A stretch of 24,680 nt of DNA from Pseudomonas_S sp047607345 (GCA_047607345.1 JASGDF010000188.1:1-24680), one strand, 5' to 3'; shown: positions 15,067-24,106, numbered from the stretch's first letter. The notes: generated from the sequence alone by a model not told the origin. A program made the numbers and translations.

Positions 15067-16431
15067 GTGAAGATCGCATCCATCGCGCTGTTCTGCGTTC
15101 TGGCGATCGCGTCGAATGTGCATGCCGACCCGTTGCCGACTCCGGATGGTGTGTGCGCGACCACCACGGCCAGGACGTTGCAGGGGATGGCGGAAGGCGA
15201 CTTCGCCTCGGCGGCGGGCGGTTTTTCCGACGCTGCGGCAGGCACGCACTCGGATCGCAGACTCGAACAGGACTGGAGCCAGTTGCTGGCTCGCAGCGGC
15301 GCATTCAAGCAGCGCAGCTCTGCCGAGGCGTTGGCCGTGCCCGAGCGGCATTACCTGCTCACGCGCATGGACTTCGCAACGGCCGGATGGGATGCGATCA
15401 GCGCATGTGACCAGGACGGCCGGCTGACCTACCTGGAATGGGCGCCCGCGTCTGATGCCGCGACACGTATCGCCAATGCCTTGCCCGCCACGCTGGCTGA
15501 TGGGAGCACCAGCCACCCCACGAGTGTGCGGACCGCGTGGGGGCCGTTGCCGGCAACGTTGACACTGCCGGCCGGGCGCGGCCCGTTCCCCGCCCTCGTC
15601 ATGGTGTCCGGCGCGGGCGCGCAGGACGAGGATGCCAGCGTCGGGCCGAACAAGCCGTTCAAGGATATTGCCGAGGGACTGGCCCGCCACGGCATTGCCA
15701 CGTTGCGCTACGAGAAGCGCTCGCGCGCCTATCCGGTCCAGGCTGCTCTGGATTCGCGGTTCGACATTCGTGACGACATCATCGACGACGCCCTGGCGGC
15801 CCTGGCCCAACTCGAGACCGACCGGCGCATCGACGCCCGCCATATCTATCTGCTGGGACACAGCCTGGGTGGAATGCTGGCGCCGCAGATCGCGCTGGCC
15901 AGCGACCGGGTCGCGGGTACCATCCTGATGGCCGCGCCGGCCGAATCGGTCATCGCCAACGGCATCCGCCAGACCCGCTACGTGGCCGGCGTCGAGCATA
16001 CGGCCAGTGCCGACCTGGAGCGCACCGTGGCCGCGCTGCAAGGTGAGCAGGCGCTGCTGGATGATGCTTTGCGCAAGCGGCAGGTGCCGGACGGCAGCTT
16101 CATGGGCATGCCGCAGTCCTGGTGGGCAAGCCTGGCCGCCTACGACCCGCTGCAGGCGGCGCGCCAGCTGCGGCGTCCCATGCTGATGCTGCAGGGCGAA
16201 TCGGATTTCCAGGTGGATGCGGCTGCCAACCTGGCGCGCTGGCACGAGGCGCTGGCCGGTCGTGGCGATGTCACCTGGATCCAATATCCAGGCCTGGGGC
16301 ATCCGTTCCTGCCGGCGGGGACGCCGCCCGCTCCCGCCGATTACCAGCGGCAGGCCCATGTACCGGCGAACGTGATCGATGACATCAGCGCCTGGGTATG
16401 GCAAGGAGCGGCCGGCAAGCGCAAGTCCTGA
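15067..16431 (+). CDS. Secreted alpha/beta hydrolase with DUF3887-like N-terminal domain
   Basis: This is a predicted esterase or peptidase-like serine hydrolase exported by a signal peptide (VKIASIALFCVLAIASNVHA, cleavage before DPLP). Residues from about 25 to 100 resemble the small DUF3887-type domain often found before such hydrolases. The alpha/beta fold follows from about residue 160, with nucleophile elbow LGHSLGG (S266), acid D380 in QGESDF, and H412 in GLGHPF. The 454 aa is full length, and the substrate is unknown. The GTG at 15067 is chosen because it starts the signal peptide; a TTG at 15007 would spoil it. A TonB-dependent receptor follows on the same strand after 355 bp. A decayed copy of this gene's 5' end lies beyond that receptor at 19250. 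Confidence 0.85.
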   Translation: MKIASIALFCVLAIASNVHADPLPTPDGVCATTTARTLQGMAEGDFASAAGGFSDAAAGTHSDRRLEQDWSQLLARSGAFKQRSSAEALAVPERHYLLTRMDFATAGWDAISACDQDGRLTYLEWAPASDAATRIANALPATLADGSTSHPTSVRTAWGPLPATLTLPAGRGPFPALVMVSGAGAQDEDASVGPNKPFKDIAEGLARHGIATLRYEKRSRAYPVQAALDSRFDIRDDIIDDALAALAQLETDRRIDARHIYLLGHSLGGMLAPQIALASDRVAGTILMAAPAESVIANGIRQTRYVAGVEHTASADLERTVAALQGEQALLDDALRKRQVPDGSFMGMPQSWWASLAAYDPLQAARQLRRPMLMLQGESDFQVDAAANLARWHEALAGRGDVTWIQYPGLGHPFLPAGTPPAPADYQRQAHVPANVIDDISAWVWQGAAGKRKS

Positions 16432-16786
16432 ATGGCGGCGGCGAGTACGCGCCGCCGCAGGCCTTCATGCACGCAGTGTGCTCGCGCCCCCAGTAGGCCC
16501 GAGATCGGCAGCAGGCCGCGCGTTTCTCCGGTGATGTGCAGGCTTCGAAGGGACATCCGCGCGCGAGCCAGCCCCTTGCATACAAGGCGAGTTCAGTGGG
16601 AACAGCCGCGCCTACGCGCTTGCCAGCGCCGTGCGCGCGTCCCGGTCCGGAGCAGGTCATTCCAAACCCCGCATATCTGAATCGATATCATTATTTGTTC
16701 GTTAACAACGGCGATGACAACCATGAACGGGCGCCGTCACAGGTCGGCGATGAGACCTTCGACAAACATCAGGAGTCCGTTTCGCC
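16432..16786 (+). other. Receptor upstream region
   Basis: The 355-bp gap has no convincing gene. Just after the hydrolase stop is a 9-bp GC stem with a 6-nt loop (16435-16443/16450-16458), without a T-run. The rest is GC-rich until about 16670-16710, where an AT-rich patch (ATCGATATCATTATTTG and onward) stands out. That patch is the likeliest promoter site for the receptor, leaving a leader of about 80 nt. I could not fix -35/-10 elements or a clear Fur box there. Confidence 0.5.
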
Positions 16787-19210
16787 ATGAGCAAATCCGC
16801 CCTGCTGACACTGACGATCGGCGTTTCCTTGTCGGCGCTGCCCTTGGCCGCTCAATCGCTGGATCTGGATGACGACGACAAGAAGAAGGGCAGGAGGGAT
16901 CAGTCCATCAATACGCTGGATCAGGTGATCGTCACCGGTACCCGGGTCTCCAACCGCACGGTAGCCGAGTCGATTTCGCCGATCGACATCATTACCGCCG
17001 AGGCTCTGGATTCCACCGGCACCACCGAACTGGCCACCGCACTGGAACGGCTGGTGCCCTCGCTGACCTTCCGCCGCCCGTATCTGAACGACGGTACCGA
17101 CACCATCCGTCCGGCGCAGATCCGTGGACTGTCGCCGGATCATGTGCTGGTGCTGATCAACGGCAAGCGTCGTCACACCTCGGCGATCGTCAACGTCAAC
17201 GGTTCGCAGGGGCGCGGCTCCTCGCCGGTCGATCTGAATGCCATTCCGGTTGCGGCGATCGAGCGCATCGAGGTGCTGCGCGACGGTGCCGCCGCGCAAT
17301 ACGGTTCGGACGCGATCGCCGGGGTGATCAACGTGATCCTCAAGGGCGGCGGTGAAGGTGGAAGCCTGGGCTACAAATATGGCAAGTACAGCGCCGGCGA
17401 CGGCGCGCAGAACGACGTCAGCGGTGATGTCGGATTCAAGTTCGGCGGCACTGGCTGGGTGCGTCTGGCCGGGCAGTTCGTCAATGCCGAACCGACCAAC
17501 CGCGCCAGTCCCGACTACACCCTGGCCACGACCGATCCGCGCTACGGCAAGATCAACTACCGCTACGGCGACCCGAAGACCCGCAACCTCAAGCTGTTCG
17601 CCAATTCCGAGTACGACCTCGACAACGGCGTGCAGCTGTACGGTTTTGCCAACTACAGCGACCGCAATGGCGAGGCTGCGGCCAATTTCCGCAGTTCCAC
17701 CAGCGTCAACAACGTCACCGCGATCTATCCGGAAGGCTTCCTGCCGCTGATCCTGACCACCTCGAAAGATCGTTCGCTGGTGCTTGGCGCGCGCGGCACC
17801 AGCGGCGACTGGCGTTGGGATCTGAGCGGCAACTACGGCAGCAACACCCTGGAATTCAATGTCGCCAACAGCCTCAACGCCACCCTCGGGTCGGCAAGTC
17901 CGACCCGCTTCTACGCGGGCCAGCTGCAGAAGACCCAGGCGCTGCTCAACGCGGACGTGGCCAGGGACTTCGACTGGGGCCTGGCCGGCCCGGCCACGCT
18001 GGCCTTCGGCGCCGAGTACAAGCGCGAGGGATACGCCATCGGCGCCGGCGAGCAGGCCTCGTGGATCCGCGGCGACTACGGCTCCACCAGCACCGGTTCC
18101 GGTTCGCAGGGGTTCCCCGGCTTCCAGCCCAGCGACGCCGGCAGCCACCACCGCCACAGTCATGCGCTTTACGCCGAACTGGACGCCGACCTGACCGAGA
18201 AGCTCGGCGGCTCGCTCGCCGCCCGTTACGAGGACTACAGCGATTTCGGCGATACCGTTTCAGGCAAGCTGGCGCTGCGCTACGCCTTCACCGACACGTT
18301 CTCGGCGCGGGCCACGGTTTCCAACGGCTTCCGCGCGCCGTCGCTGGCCCAGCAGTGGTACTCGACCACCTCGGCCACCTACATCGGCGGCCAGTTCTAC
18401 GACATCCGCACCTTCCCGGTGAACACCGCGGCGGCCAAGGCGCTCGGCGCGACCGCACTGAAGCCCGAGAAGTCGGTCAACTACAGCCTGGGGCTGGTGT
18501 GGCAGCCGTTGGCGGGTCTGAGCGTCACCGTTGACTTCTACCAGGTCGACATCGATGACCGCATCGTACTTTCGGAGAACCTGACCAACAGCGCCGCGCG
18601 CGCATTGCTGACCTCGCTGGGCTACATCGGGGTCGGCGGCGGCCGCTACTTCACCAATGCCATCGATACCCGCACCCGTGGCGCGGATCTGGTCGGCGCC
18701 TACCGCTTCGAACTGGGACCGGGATGGCTGGGTCTTTCGTTGGCCTACAACTACAACAAGACCGAACTGGTGCGCGAGCATCCGAATGCGCCGGAGATCG
18801 AGGCGCTGGGCTTCGATCGCATCAGCCGGGTGGAGATCGGCCGCATCACCAAGGGCACCCCGCACGACAAGGCCTCGTTCAATGCCGATTATCAGGTCGG
18901 GGACTGGAGTATCCGCGCCGGTGTCACCCGTTATGGCAGGTTCACCAGCTACGTCAGCGACTCGGTGCTGGCCGCCGGCACCGGCGCCGACCAGACTTAT
19001 GGGGTCAAGTACCTGACCGACGTTGCAGCCGACTACCGGCTGGGTCGCTGGACCTTCACCCTCGGCGCCGACAACGTGTTGGATGTCTATCCGGACGAGT
19101 CCTCGCCGGAAAACTGGTCCTCGCCGCTGGGGCCGCTGTACAAATACCAGGCCTCGCAGTTCGGCGCCAACGGACGGTTCGTATATGCCCGCGCAGGCTA
19201 TCGTTGGTAG
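16787..19210 (+). CDS. TonB-dependent outer-membrane receptor
   Basis: This 22-strand outer-membrane barrel with an N-terminal plug takes up a scarce ligand using TonB-ExbBD energy. The signal peptide ends near residue 22 (PLAA/QS). A very charged stretch follows (LDLDDDDKKKGRRD, 25-38), then the TonB box region DQVIVTGTR (45-53). The plug spans about residues 55-190 and contains QIRGLSPDHVLVLINGKRR and RIEVLRDGAAAQYGSDAIAGVINV. The barrel ends in the expected aromatic residue (YRW). Its 807 aa and plug resemble iron-complex or other TonB receptors of Xanthomonads, but the ligand cannot be read from sequence. AGGAG at 16771-16775 precedes the ATG. No TonB, ExbB or periplasmic binding protein is nearby. 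Confidence 0.92.
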   Translation: MSKSALLTLTIGVSLSALPLAAQSLDLDDDDKKKGRRDQSINTLDQVIVTGTRVSNRTVAESISPIDIITAEALDSTGTTELATALERLVPSLTFRRPYLNDGTDTIRPAQIRGLSPDHVLVLINGKRRHTSAIVNVNGSQGRGSSPVDLNAIPVAAIERIEVLRDGAAAQYGSDAIAGVINVILKGGGEGGSLGYKYGKYSAGDGAQNDVSGDVGFKFGGTGWVRLAGQFVNAEPTNRASPDYTLATTDPRYGKINYRYGDPKTRNLKLFANSEYDLDNGVQLYGFANYSDRNGEAAANFRSSTSVNNVTAIYPEGFLPLILTTSKDRSLVLGARGTSGDWRWDLSGNYGSNTLEFNVANSLNATLGSASPTRFYAGQLQKTQALLNADVARDFDWGLAGPATLAFGAEYKREGYAIGAGEQASWIRGDYGSTSTGSGSQGFPGFQPSDAGSHHRHSHALYAELDADLTEKLGGSLAARYEDYSDFGDTVSGKLALRYAFTDTFSARATVSNGFRAPSLAQQWYSTTSATYIGGQFYDIRTFPVNTAAAKALGATALKPEKSVNYSLGLVWQPLAGLSVTVDFYQVDIDDRIVLSENLTNSAARALLTSLGYIGVGGGRYFTNAIDTRTRGADLVGAYRFELGPGWLGLSLAYNYNKTELVREHPNAPEIEALGFDRISRVEIGRITKGTPHDKASFNADYQVGDWSIRAGVTRYGRFTSYVSDSVLAAGTGADQTYGVKYLTDVAADYRLGRWTFTLGADNVLDVYPDESSPENWSSPLGPLYKYQASQFGANGRFVYARAGYRW

Positions 19211-19249
19211 CTTCGCCGCCGCTGGTCCGCTGGCGCGCGACAGGCACCA

Positions 19250-19437
19250 GTGAAGACCCGACCCATCGTGCTGCCTTGCGTGCCGGCCGTTGCCCCGAGC
19301 GCGTCCGAAGTCGACTTGCCAGCCGCCGACAACGCGTGCCTGGCCATCATGGCCAAGACGCCGGAACAGACCGCGCAACGGGGCTTTGCCGCGGCGGCGG
19401 CGGGTTGTCCGAGGATGCGGCAGGCTTGCCTACGTAA
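19250..19437 (+). pseudogene. Frameshifted remnant of a paralogous secreted alpha/beta hydrolase (5' end)
   Basis: The first 52 codons, from the GTG at 19250, align without gaps to the N-terminus of the hydrolase at 15067, at about 19 of 52 identical residues (shared pattern VK..I.L.CV.A.A, then LP, D, C, and FA.AA.G). At a GCG run near 19395-19403 the match slips by one base. It continues in the next frame as GGLSEDAAGLPT against GGFSDAAAGTHS, with 23 of 27 nucleotides identical, and then meets a TAA at 19435. Nothing after that resembles the hydrolase. The 6 bases GCACCA before the GTG also resemble GCGCCA before the intact gene. This is therefore a decayed, truncated copy, not a working gene. 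Confidence 0.65.
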
Positions 19438-19456
19438 GGGCAGGCGCGGCGCAGGC

Positions 19457-20341
19457 TCACTCGATCAGTTGCTGGCGTGGCTCGCCGGTGACGCGGCAGT
19501 GGACGAAGGTGACTGGCACGCCATGCGCCTCCAGCACCGCGGCCATCTGCCGCTGCCGCACCAGGAACTGTTCGTAGATGCCGTGCAGGCGCTCGCACTC
19601 GTTGCGGTCGTGCGCGTAGTGCGCGCACCAGCTGGCCGGATCGAACAGGGCCATGCGTACCTCGCCGCCGGCGTAGCGCAGCAGCGGTTCGGGCGGGGCG
19701 TCCAGCCATTCCTCCTCCTGCGGGGCCAGCAGCGCGGTCTCGATCAGCGGCCACAGCGCGGCCAGGCCCTGGTTGTCGTACTGCATCGAGATCATCGCGG
19801 CCAGGTCGTGCACGGTCAGGTAGCGCGCGTGCTCGATGCGGGCGCCGAACGCGTCCTGCGCGAGCAGTGCGGTGTCGGCCTGCGCCATGCCCTGCGCCAG
19901 CAGTAGCTCCTCCAGTGCGCTGGCGACCTGCCGCACGCTGCCGGGATCGCCGCTGAGCACGAACGGCAGCACGCGCAGGCTGCCACCGGTGAGGGTGGCA
20001 TCGGCCTGGAACGGCAGCGGAATCTCGCCGCGGGCGTCGGCACCGAAGGCCAGCAGGCGCGGTCCCTGGTCGCGTCCCGGCGCGCGCGCCTGCAATTCTT
20101 CCAGGCGCCGGTGCAGCGACCAGCCCGGCCGCAGTGCCTCGGCCGGATCGAAGTGCGCGGCGGCCAGGCTCAGCTCCAGCTCGCGCACCTGCGGCACCCA
20201 CTGCGCCAGGTCGCGGCCGACGTGCTCGACCAGCGTGCCGGCCTGGTCGGAGGAGAGCGCGGCCACGCGCGGGGCGGTGCCGCCGGCCAGTTCGAGGGCC
20301 AGTACGCCGAGGGCGGTGCTGCCGGGATCGGTAGTGCTCAT
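19457..20341 (-). CDS. Conserved-looking protein of unknown function
   Basis: I do not recognise this protein. It is about 294 aa, starting MSTTDPGSTALG. It has no signal peptide and no membrane segment, so it should be cytoplasmic. Visible features are an acidic, Ala/Leu/Glu-rich helical composition, a compact GEIPLPFQADATLTGGSLRVLPFVLSGDPG stretch in the middle, and a C-terminal part rich in His, Cys and aromatic residues (FDPASWCAHYAHDRNECERLHG, then VTFVHCRVTGEPRQQ). Codon use is like its neighbours. Start codons ATG 20357-20359 and GTG 20360-20362 are alternatives. It diverges from the thiolase gene with about 105 bp between the starts, so the two share a control region. Confidence 0.7.
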   Translation of the reverse strand: MSTTDPGSTALGVLALELAGGTAPRVAALSSDQAGTLVEHVGRDLAQWVPQVRELELSLAAAHFDPAEALRPGWSLHRRLEELQARAPGRDQGPRLLAFGADARGEIPLPFQADATLTGGSLRVLPFVLSGDPGSVRQVASALEELLLAQGMAQADTALLAQDAFGARIEHARYLTVHDLAAMISMQYDNQGLAALWPLIETALLAPQEEEWLDAPPEPLLRYAGGEVRMALFDPASWCAHYAHDRNECERLHGIYEQFLVRQRQMAAVLEAHGVPVTFVHCRVTGEPRQQLIE

Positions 20342-20350
20342 GGTTCGCGG

Positions 20351-20379
20351 TTGGCCCATCACGGGGTCGAGGCTACACT
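20351..20379 (+). promoter_or_regulatory. Candidate sigma-70 promoter of the thiolase gene
   Basis: TTGGCC (20351-20356), a 17-bp spacer and TACACT (20374-20379) form a plausible -35/-10 pair pointing at the thiolase. Transcription would start near 20386, about 60 nt before its ATG. The match is moderate only. Confidence 0.35.
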
Positions 20380-20445
20380 TCCGCCATTATGCCTGCGTCC
20401 CCGTGCAGGCCATGCCGAGTTCTCCCTTTCATGCCAGGTTCCTCG

Positions 20446-21726
20446 ATGTCCGCTCCCCGCCCCGTCGCCATCCTGGGAGGTGTCCGCATCCCGTTCTGCC
20501 GCCAGAACACCGCCTACTCGGATGTCGGCAATCTCGGCATGTCGGTGCGCACGCTCGGGGCGCTGGTGGAGCGCTTCGGGCTGCACGGCCAGCAGCTTGG
20601 CGAAGTGGCGATGGGCGCGGTGATCAAGCATTCCTCGGACTGGAACCTGGCGCGCGAGGCGGCGCTGTCCTCCGGGCTGTCGCCGCTGACCCCGGGCATC
20701 ACCCTGCAGCGCGCCTGCGGCACCTCGCTGGACACGGTCATCCACATCGCCAACAAGATCGCGTTGGGCCAGATCGATTCCGGCATCGGCGGCGGTTCGG
20801 ATACCACTTCCGACGTGCCGATCGTCTATGGCAAGAAGCTGCGCGCCCGGTTGCTCGCGGCCAATCGGGCCAAGACCCCGCGCGACAAGCTCAAGGCCAT
20901 CGTCTCCGGATTTCGCTTCGGCGAGCTCAAGCCGGAATTTCCCGGCGTGGCCGAGCCGCGCACCGGCAAGAGCATGGGCGAGCACTGCGAGGACATGGCC
21001 AAGGAATGGAGCATCTCGCGCGACTCGCAGGACGCCTGGGCGGTGTCCTCGCACAAGAAGCTGGCCGCGGCCTACGAGAGTGGTTTCTTCGAGGACCTGG
21101 TGGTGCCGTTCCGCGGGGTCGGCCGCGACAACATCCTGCGCGCGGACACCTCGCTGGAGAAGCTGGCGACGCTGAAGCCGGCGTTCGACAAGGTCTCCGG
21201 CCGTGGCACCTTGACCGCCGCCAATTCGACCCCGCTCACCGATGGCGCCGCCGCGGTGCTGCTGGCCAGCGACGCCTGGGCGGCCGCGCACGGTCATGAA
21301 CCGCTGGCCTACCTGCGCGACGCGCAGGTCGCCGCGGTCGATTTCGTGCATGGTGAGGGCCTGCTGCTGGCCCCGGCCGTGGCGGTGCCGCAGATGCTCG
21401 CGCGCCAGGGCCTGACCCTGCAGGACTTCGACATCTACGAGATCCACGAGGCCTTCGCCGCGCAGGTGCTGTGCACGCTGCGTGCCTGGGAGAGTGAGGA
21501 CTACTGCCGCAACCGGCTCGGCCTGGACGCGCCGCTCGGCCGGATCGACCCGGAGAAGATCAACCCGCTCGGTTCCTCGCTGGCGACCGGCCATCCGTTC
21601 GCGGCCACCGGCGCGCGCATCGTCGCCACCGTGGCCAAGGAACTGAAGCGGCGCGGCGGCGGCCGCGCGCTGGTGTCGATCTGCACCGCTGGCGGCATGG
21701 GCGTGGTCGCGATCGTCGAGCGTTGA
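20446..21726 (+). CDS. fadI: Acetyl-CoA C-acyltransferase (3-ketoacyl-CoA thiolase, FadI type)
   Basis: This thiolase carries out the last step of fatty-acid beta-oxidation, cleaving 3-ketoacyl-CoA to acetyl-CoA. The catalytic residues are present: nucleophile C91 in RACGTSLDT, H334 in HEAFAAQV, H383 in GHPFAATGAR, and C413 in CTAGGMG. The 426-aa length and the sequence around the nucleophile fit the FadI/trifunctional-beta group better than the shorter FadA group. I chose the ATG at 20446 (MSAPRPVAILGG) because it gives the family N-terminus; ATGs at 20389 and 20431 are in frame but add a Cys/Pro-rich extension. No fadJ partner is in the window, so the fadI symbol is by similarity only. A working thiolase for another pathway is possible. 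Confidence 0.85.
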   Translation: MSAPRPVAILGGVRIPFCRQNTAYSDVGNLGMSVRTLGALVERFGLHGQQLGEVAMGAVIKHSSDWNLAREAALSSGLSPLTPGITLQRACGTSLDTVIHIANKIALGQIDSGIGGGSDTTSDVPIVYGKKLRARLLAANRAKTPRDKLKAIVSGFRFGELKPEFPGVAEPRTGKSMGEHCEDMAKEWSISRDSQDAWAVSSHKKLAAAYESGFFEDLVVPFRGVGRDNILRADTSLEKLATLKPAFDKVSGRGTLTAANSTPLTDGAAAVLLASDAWAAAHGHEPLAYLRDAQVAAVDFVHGEGLLLAPAVAVPQMLARQGLTLQDFDIYEIHEAFAAQVLCTLRAWESEDYCRNRLGLDAPLGRIDPEKINPLGSSLATGHPFAATGARIVATVAKELKRRGGGRALVSICTAGGMGVVAIVER

Positions 21727-21872
21727 TCCGCTTGCGGGAACGGTGACGGTCGAACGCCGGCAGCGTTGGCAAGGCCGCAAACCGTCCGCAGCCGTGGATG
21801 GTTCGCGGCTACTGATGCCGCTGGTCGCGGTTGGCGATCGCGATCCAGCCGCGTGCCCGCCACGGTGCTGGA

Positions 21873-23138
21873 CTACTCGCGCGGCAGTCGCGGGTGACCG
21901 AACTCGTCGCGCTCCTCCTGAGCTGTCGGCGTGCTGGTCTGCGGCTCCGACCCGCGTAGCGCCAGTTCCACCAGCGGCTCGCCGCGCTGTACGCGCAGGG
22001 CGTTGGCGTAGCACTGTTGTGCGTTGCGTTCCTGGCCGGCGCCGGCGAAGCCGTGGCCCAGCTCCTCCCAGCCCTCGGCGCCGGCCCCCTGCGCGATCGC
22101 GCGCTGCAGGAATTCCTCCGATTGGCCGGCCTGCCGCTGGTGCCGCGCCAGCCGGCCCAGCGTGAGCAGCAGCCCCGGGCTGTCCGGATGCTGCGCCAGC
22201 CAACGCTGCGCGCTGGCGCGGCGCGAATCGTATTTCTCCAAGGGCAGCATCCCGTATTGCCGGATCAACGCCTCGTCCCAGCGCGTGTCCAGCGCCTGCT
22301 CCAGGCTGTGTATCGCGGCATCGTCCCAGTGCAGCCCTGCCGCGCGCCGGGCGTAGGTGGCGACCACGCGTGGCTCCAGCCGCAAGGTGCGTGACAAGGT
22401 TTCCCAGCGCGCGGCCAGCGCGTTGGCATCGCCGGCCTGCTCGAGCGAGGCGGCGGCCAGTTCGATCTCCAGCGCGCTGATGCCGGCCAGCGGCAGCGCC
22501 GCTTGCTGGCGCAGCGCGCCGAGCTGGCCATAGGCTTCGTCGGCACGCCCGATTCGCGCCAGCGCCTCGGTGCGCAGCAGCAGTCCACGCGGCGGCAGCG
22601 GCTGCGCGGCTGCGCGGTCGAGCACGTCGACCGCGTCGGCCGGACGGGCGCGGGCCAGCAGCCGCTCGGCCTGCAGCAGCGCGTGCGCCTGCGGATCGCG
22701 CTCGCCGAGCCTGTGCGCGAATGTCTCGGCGGCGGCCTCGTCGCCACGGGCGTCGGCCACGCGCACCGCGCCGGCCAGCGCGATCGCGCCGACCTCGTCG
22801 TCCTCGCTGGCCGTGGCCAGCAGCTTCTCGGCCTTGCTCCACTGGCCGTGGTCGGCCGCGCGCAGGCCTTCGATCAGACGCGCGCGGCCCTTCCTGAGGC
22901 GATAGCGGTTCCAGGTGCGGAACGGCAGGCTCAGCAGCAGCCACAGCAGCCATAGCACCAGCAGCGCGATCACCAGCAGCACGATCGCCTGCGGGCCGGG
23001 CGCGACGTAGTCGTTGCCGCCGACACGGACGATCACCTCGCCGAGGTCGTAGCGGGTCTGGCGCGACAGCCACTGCGCGCCGAGCACGCCCAGGGCAACG
23101 GCGACCAGCAGGATCAGCAGGCTGCGCAGCGGTTTCAT
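21873..23138 (-). CDS. hemY: HemY-like membrane protein of heme biosynthesis operon
   Basis: This is an inner-membrane protein with an N-terminal HemY domain and tetratricopeptide-like helices. Two membrane segments are visible (about residues 5-23 and 48-70), with the typical YDLGEVIVRVGGNDYVAPG loop between them, followed by a long helical TPR-rich part. This HemY is the gammaproteobacterial hemX-hemY operon protein, not the protoporphyrinogen oxidase of the same name in Bacillus. Its role is thought to be in assembling or organising heme synthesis and is not settled. The 421 aa is normal. It overlaps hemX by 4 bp (ATGA), so the two are translationally coupled. It converges on the thiolase with a 146-bp gap holding nothing clear. 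Confidence 0.9.
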   Translation of the reverse strand: MKPLRSLLILLVAVALGVLGAQWLSRQTRYDLGEVIVRVGGNDYVAPGPQAIVLLVIALLVLWLLWLLLSLPFRTWNRYRLRKGRARLIEGLRAADHGQWSKAEKLLATASEDDEVGAIALAGAVRVADARGDEAAAETFAHRLGERDPQAHALLQAERLLARARPADAVDVLDRAAAQPLPPRGLLLRTEALARIGRADEAYGQLGALRQQAALPLAGISALEIELAAASLEQAGDANALAARWETLSRTLRLEPRVVATYARRAAGLHWDDAAIHSLEQALDTRWDEALIRQYGMLPLEKYDSRRASAQRWLAQHPDSPGLLLTLGRLARHQRQAGQSEEFLQRAIAQGAGAEGWEELGHGFAGAGQERNAQQCYANALRVQRGEPLVELALRGSEPQTSTPTAQEERDEFGHPRLPRE

Positions 23139-24106
23139 GGTCCGTTCCTCCCTTCACGCATGGCCCGAAGCTGCAGCAGGGTGCTGCCCAGCTCCGGAAG
23201 GGCCGGCCGCAACGGCGCGCGCCGCAGCCTGGCCAGCTCGGCGCGGTGTTGGCGCAGCGCGGCGGTATCCGGCCACAGCCGGGCGAGCCAGGCATCGACC
23301 CGGCCCAGTGCCTGTCCCCAGGCCGCGGCATCGCCGCGCTCCAGCGCCGCGCGGGCCAGGCTGATCTCGATCTGCAGCGAATCGTGCGCGCCGATGCGCT
23401 CGGAGCGGGCGACCAGCACGTTGCCGTGCGAGGGGCGCACCTGCACCAGCGGTGCCAGCAGTTTCTGCCACCAGGGTGGCGTATCGCCGTCGCTCGCCTG
23501 GAGCGGCAGCGCGTCGAGCTGGCCGGCCCAGCGGTCCAGCGCGTCGGCCAGGGCGTGTTGCGGTCCGGCGCCGAGCGCATCGAGCGCGTTGCGCTCCTGG
23601 GTCAGGGCCTGGCGCAGATTGAGGTAGGCCGGGTCGTCGATGCCGGCCAGCGCGCCGGCGGCCAGCGCGTAGGCGCGGCGCGCGCCCTCCACGTCGCCGG
23701 CGATCGCCAGGCGTTGCTGGCCCTGGCTGAGCAGCAGCTCGACCTCGTCCAGCCGCAGCGCCTGCGCGCCGTGGCGATCCGGGTCGGCGAGCCTGGACAC
23801 GGTTTCCTCCAGCAACGCGCTGCGCTGGCCCAGGCCCAGCATCTCGTCGCGCAGTACCCGGTTGGTCGCCGCCGCGTCCTGCAGGCGCTCGCTGGTCGCG
23901 CGCTGGTCGCGGCGCAGAGTGTCCAGGGTCTGCTCGAGCGCCTGCCAGCGCTGACGCTGCTCGTTGGCGACGCGTTCGCGTTCGACCGTGTGCGCCAGCC
24001 ACCAGCGCCAGCCGCCCCAGCCGGTCGCCGCGAGCACGACGGCCAGCACGGGCAGCAGCACCCATGCCCAGTGCAGGCGTCGCGGGGTACTCGGCGTCGG
24101 GTCCAT
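23135..24106 (-). CDS. hemX: HemX-like membrane protein of heme biosynthesis operon
   Basis: The protein has 323 aa, with a short cytoplasmic N-terminus, one membrane helix (about residues 12-32) and a long coiled-coil stretch (about 40-105). The periplasmic-side domain carries the family pattern ALRLDEVELLLSQGQQRLAIAGDVEGA. HemX proteins are often annotated as uroporphyrinogen-III methyltransferase, but this protein has no methyltransferase fold; a scaffolding or regulatory role is more likely. AGGAGG a few bases before the ATG at 24104-24106 supports the start. It lies 97 bp after hemD and overlaps hemY by 4 bp. Confidence 0.9.
   Translation of the reverse strand: MDPTPSTPRRLHWAWVLLPVLAVVLAATGWGGWRWWLAHTVERERVANEQRQRWQALEQTLDTLRRDQRATSERLQDAAATNRVLRDEMLGLGQRSALLEETVSRLADPDRHGAQALRLDEVELLLSQGQQRLAIAGDVEGARRAYALAAGALAGIDDPAYLNLRQALTQERNALDALGAGPQHALADALDRWAGQLDALPLQASDGDTPPWWQKLLAPLVQVRPSHGNVLVARSERIGAHDSLQIEISLARAALERGDAAAWGQALGRVDAWLARLWPDTAALRQHRAELARLRRAPLRPALPELGSTLLQLRAMREGRNGP

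Noticed and set aside
16677..16696. Possible Fur box in the AT-rich patch before the TonB receptor
   Set aside because: Only the right half (ATCATTAT) fits the 19-bp consensus; about 11 of 19 positions match overall, too weak to claim.
20359..23580. Very long open frame (over 1000 codons) antisense to the thiolase and overlapping hemY/hemX in another frame
   Set aside because: Its protein is Arg/Ala/Gly-rich with no domain, and the overlapping fadI, hemY and hemX are clear families. Long antisense frames are expected at this GC content.
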